Below are positions 27,526-28,503 of a stretch of 28,503 nucleotides of DNA, one piece after another. A program made the translations under genes and the position numbers. The notes under the pieces were generated by a model. It had not been told where the DNA came from and made no database searches. It saw nothing but the letters and a program-made list of their open reading frames with translations. The DNA lies in NCBI GenBank assembly GCA_964357925.1, contig CAYHMW010000014.1:1-28503 (forward strand), written 5' to 3'. Position 1 is the stretch's first letter. Every line of letters starts with the position of its first letter. Source of the stretch: CAYHMW01 sp964357925 (GTDB taxonomy: Bacteria; Patescibacteriota; Microgenomatia; UBA8517).

Positions 27526-28503
27526 CTAATTTTCATAACTCAGGAGACCTGGAACCGAAGGACCATATTGCATTCGACCACTATGCAACTCAGCAAGATC
27601 TCTGAGAGCGTAATAGTAAGCATAATACTCCCCATCTGGCTTCTTAAAAGAAAATTCATCAAACGGCCTGCCAATATACGAAAGGATAAAAGGAGTCACA
27701 GCTCTGACCTGGTTATCTTTAATCCAAACATCCCTGAAGGCTTGTTCATAATGCTCTGCAATCTCCGTTTCATCAAGATTTTTGTTTGACCACCCAGTCT
27801 CAGTAATAAAAACTGGCAGATTATTTTGATAGCCCATTGTTGCTAAAAGCTCTAACTCCCATTTATAGCCCGCAACACTGCCGGCTCCAATATCATCTGG
27901 ACTCCCAGCAAAGCCAGGGTTTGGGTATGAGTGGCTAGCCCATCCGTCAAACAACCCGAATATGTATGGATCATATTCATTCATCTGATGCATAAAATCC
28001 TCTTGCGCCACTGTGTCTGGCCCGTTTGGAGCTGCCTGATCAAGTCCTGCCATCATTACAAAAAACGCAGGTGATCTGCGCTTAAGCTGTTCCCAATAAG
28101 CTCTGGAAATCTGGGCGCAATGGGCAGGATCAATATCTCCGCCCCACTCCTTGGCATGGTTTGGCTCATTAAATAAGATCACATAGCGGTATCCGTCTTG
28201 CCAGGGCAGCTTGTCCAAGAATTCCGCCCATACACCGGCCTGGTCCAATGAGGGTTGTCTCCATTCACCGTAGTCGCTCATCTCAGTGGCAATCCGCACA
28301 ACCGGAATTAGACCTAAATCATCCATTTGCTTAAACGCTCTACTCCACCGTTCCAGATCCCGCTCGTCTTCGCGTATTACAAAAGTAACATGCCCACCCT
28401 CGCCGACTAAATTATGTGATTCCTGCAAATCCGACTCACTATTTATATGAATCCCAAACTTGCTCTGTGCCAGCGTTAGTGTCGGTATAAAGAGAGCCAT
28501 AAA
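27526..28503 (-). CDS. Glycoside hydrolase-like (clan GH-A) secreted protein, 5' end outside window
   Basis: The frame is open to the window edge; an ATG at 28500 exists, but the first visible residues (FMALFIPTLTLAQS) look like the end of a signal peptide with cleavage after TLA, so the true start is probably upstream. The rest is a TIM-barrel-like domain of about 310 residues. VILFNEPNHAKEWGG (about 106-120) supplies the NE acid/base pair and VFITETGWS the nucleophile glutamate, the two-Glu arrangement of clan GH-A families (GH5/GH39/GH53-like). HSYPN is a further typical loop. The substrate is unknown; an exported glycan-cleaving role is inferred. Confidence 0.8.
   Translation of the reverse strand, partial: FMALFIPTLTLAQSKFGIHINSESDLQESHNLVGEGGHVTFVIREDERDLERWSRAFKQMDDLGLIPVVRIATEMSDYGEWRQPSLDQAGVWAEFLDKLPWQDGYRYVILFNEPNHAKEWGGDIDPAHCAQISRAYWEQLKRRSPAFFVMMAGLDQAAPNGPDTVAQEDFMHQMNEYDPYIFGLFDGWASHSYPNPGFAGSPDDIGAGSVAGYKWELELLATMGYQNNLPVFITETGWSNKNLDETEIAEHYEQAFRDVWIKDNQVRAVTPFILSYIGRPFDEFSFKKPDGEYYAYYYALRDLAELHSGRMQYGPSVPGLLSYEN

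Overview
The window looks like a piece of a small, compact bacterial genome from the Candidate Phyla Radiation (Patescibacteria), most likely the Microgenomates side. This is inferred from gene content and style, not from a search. Supporting points are: trimmed housekeeping enzymes (AspRS without the GAD insertion, a 430-residue GluRS, Nth without the Fe-S cluster, a RelA/SpoT protein that stops after TGS), DUF4446 and DUF3048 proteins, many one-helix membrane proteins, very short spacers, and dispersed GAGCGAAG-type palindromes. TGA is used as an ordinary stop (for example in ppaC), so the UGA=Gly lineages are unlikely. Base composition is moderately AT-rich throughout and I see no prophage, insertion sequence or CRISPR array.

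Layout. 1-1137: end of a CAP-like protein, two tiny membrane proteins, and a convergent cysteine-less glutaredoxin-like gene. 1240-3597: nth, divergent from a DUF4446-DUF3048 pair. 3633-5562: a winged-helix/nucleotidyltransferase gene convergent with the CCA-adding enzyme. 5582-11104: recJ, rsh, aspS and a D-Ala-D-Ala carboxypeptidase. 11053-12174: a membrane-anchored unknown, divergent from gltX. 12218-15221: gltX, a DPBB-like protein, two small unknowns (one DUF4258-like) and tRNA-Gln(CTG). 15356-17443: Nudix, GIY-YIG, a small membrane protein, an SDR reductase and a 58-codon frame without a normal start. 17695-21828: DEAD-box helicase, DUF2130 protein and typA. 21946-23228: ppaC and a probable structured non-coding RNA. 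23315-28503: HExxH membrane protein, phosphodiester glycosidase, small membrane protein with msrB, SurA_N-type protein, truB and a partial glycoside hydrolase.

Genes of translation and RNA metabolism dominate (cca, aspS, gltX, tRNA-Gln, typA, truB, rsh, DEAD helicase), with DNA repair (nth, recJ), envelope functions (carboxypeptidase, glycosidase, hydrolase, CAP, SurA-like) and pyrophosphate removal (ppaC).

Two architectural themes stand out. First, about eleven genes have a good -10 box only 5-10 nt before the chosen start codon, which predicts leaderless or nearly leaderless mRNAs. In one case (cca/recJ) a single palindromic ATTATAAT appears to serve both directions. Second, short GC-rich palindromes repeatedly supply the ends of genes (stop codons of recJ and ppaC, N-terminus of nth, C-termini of two convergent genes) or sit in frame inside them (truB, cca). 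The best candidate for something undescribed is the roughly 295-nt RNA at 22934-23228, which has its own strong promoter and terminator and matches no RNA family I could recognise.
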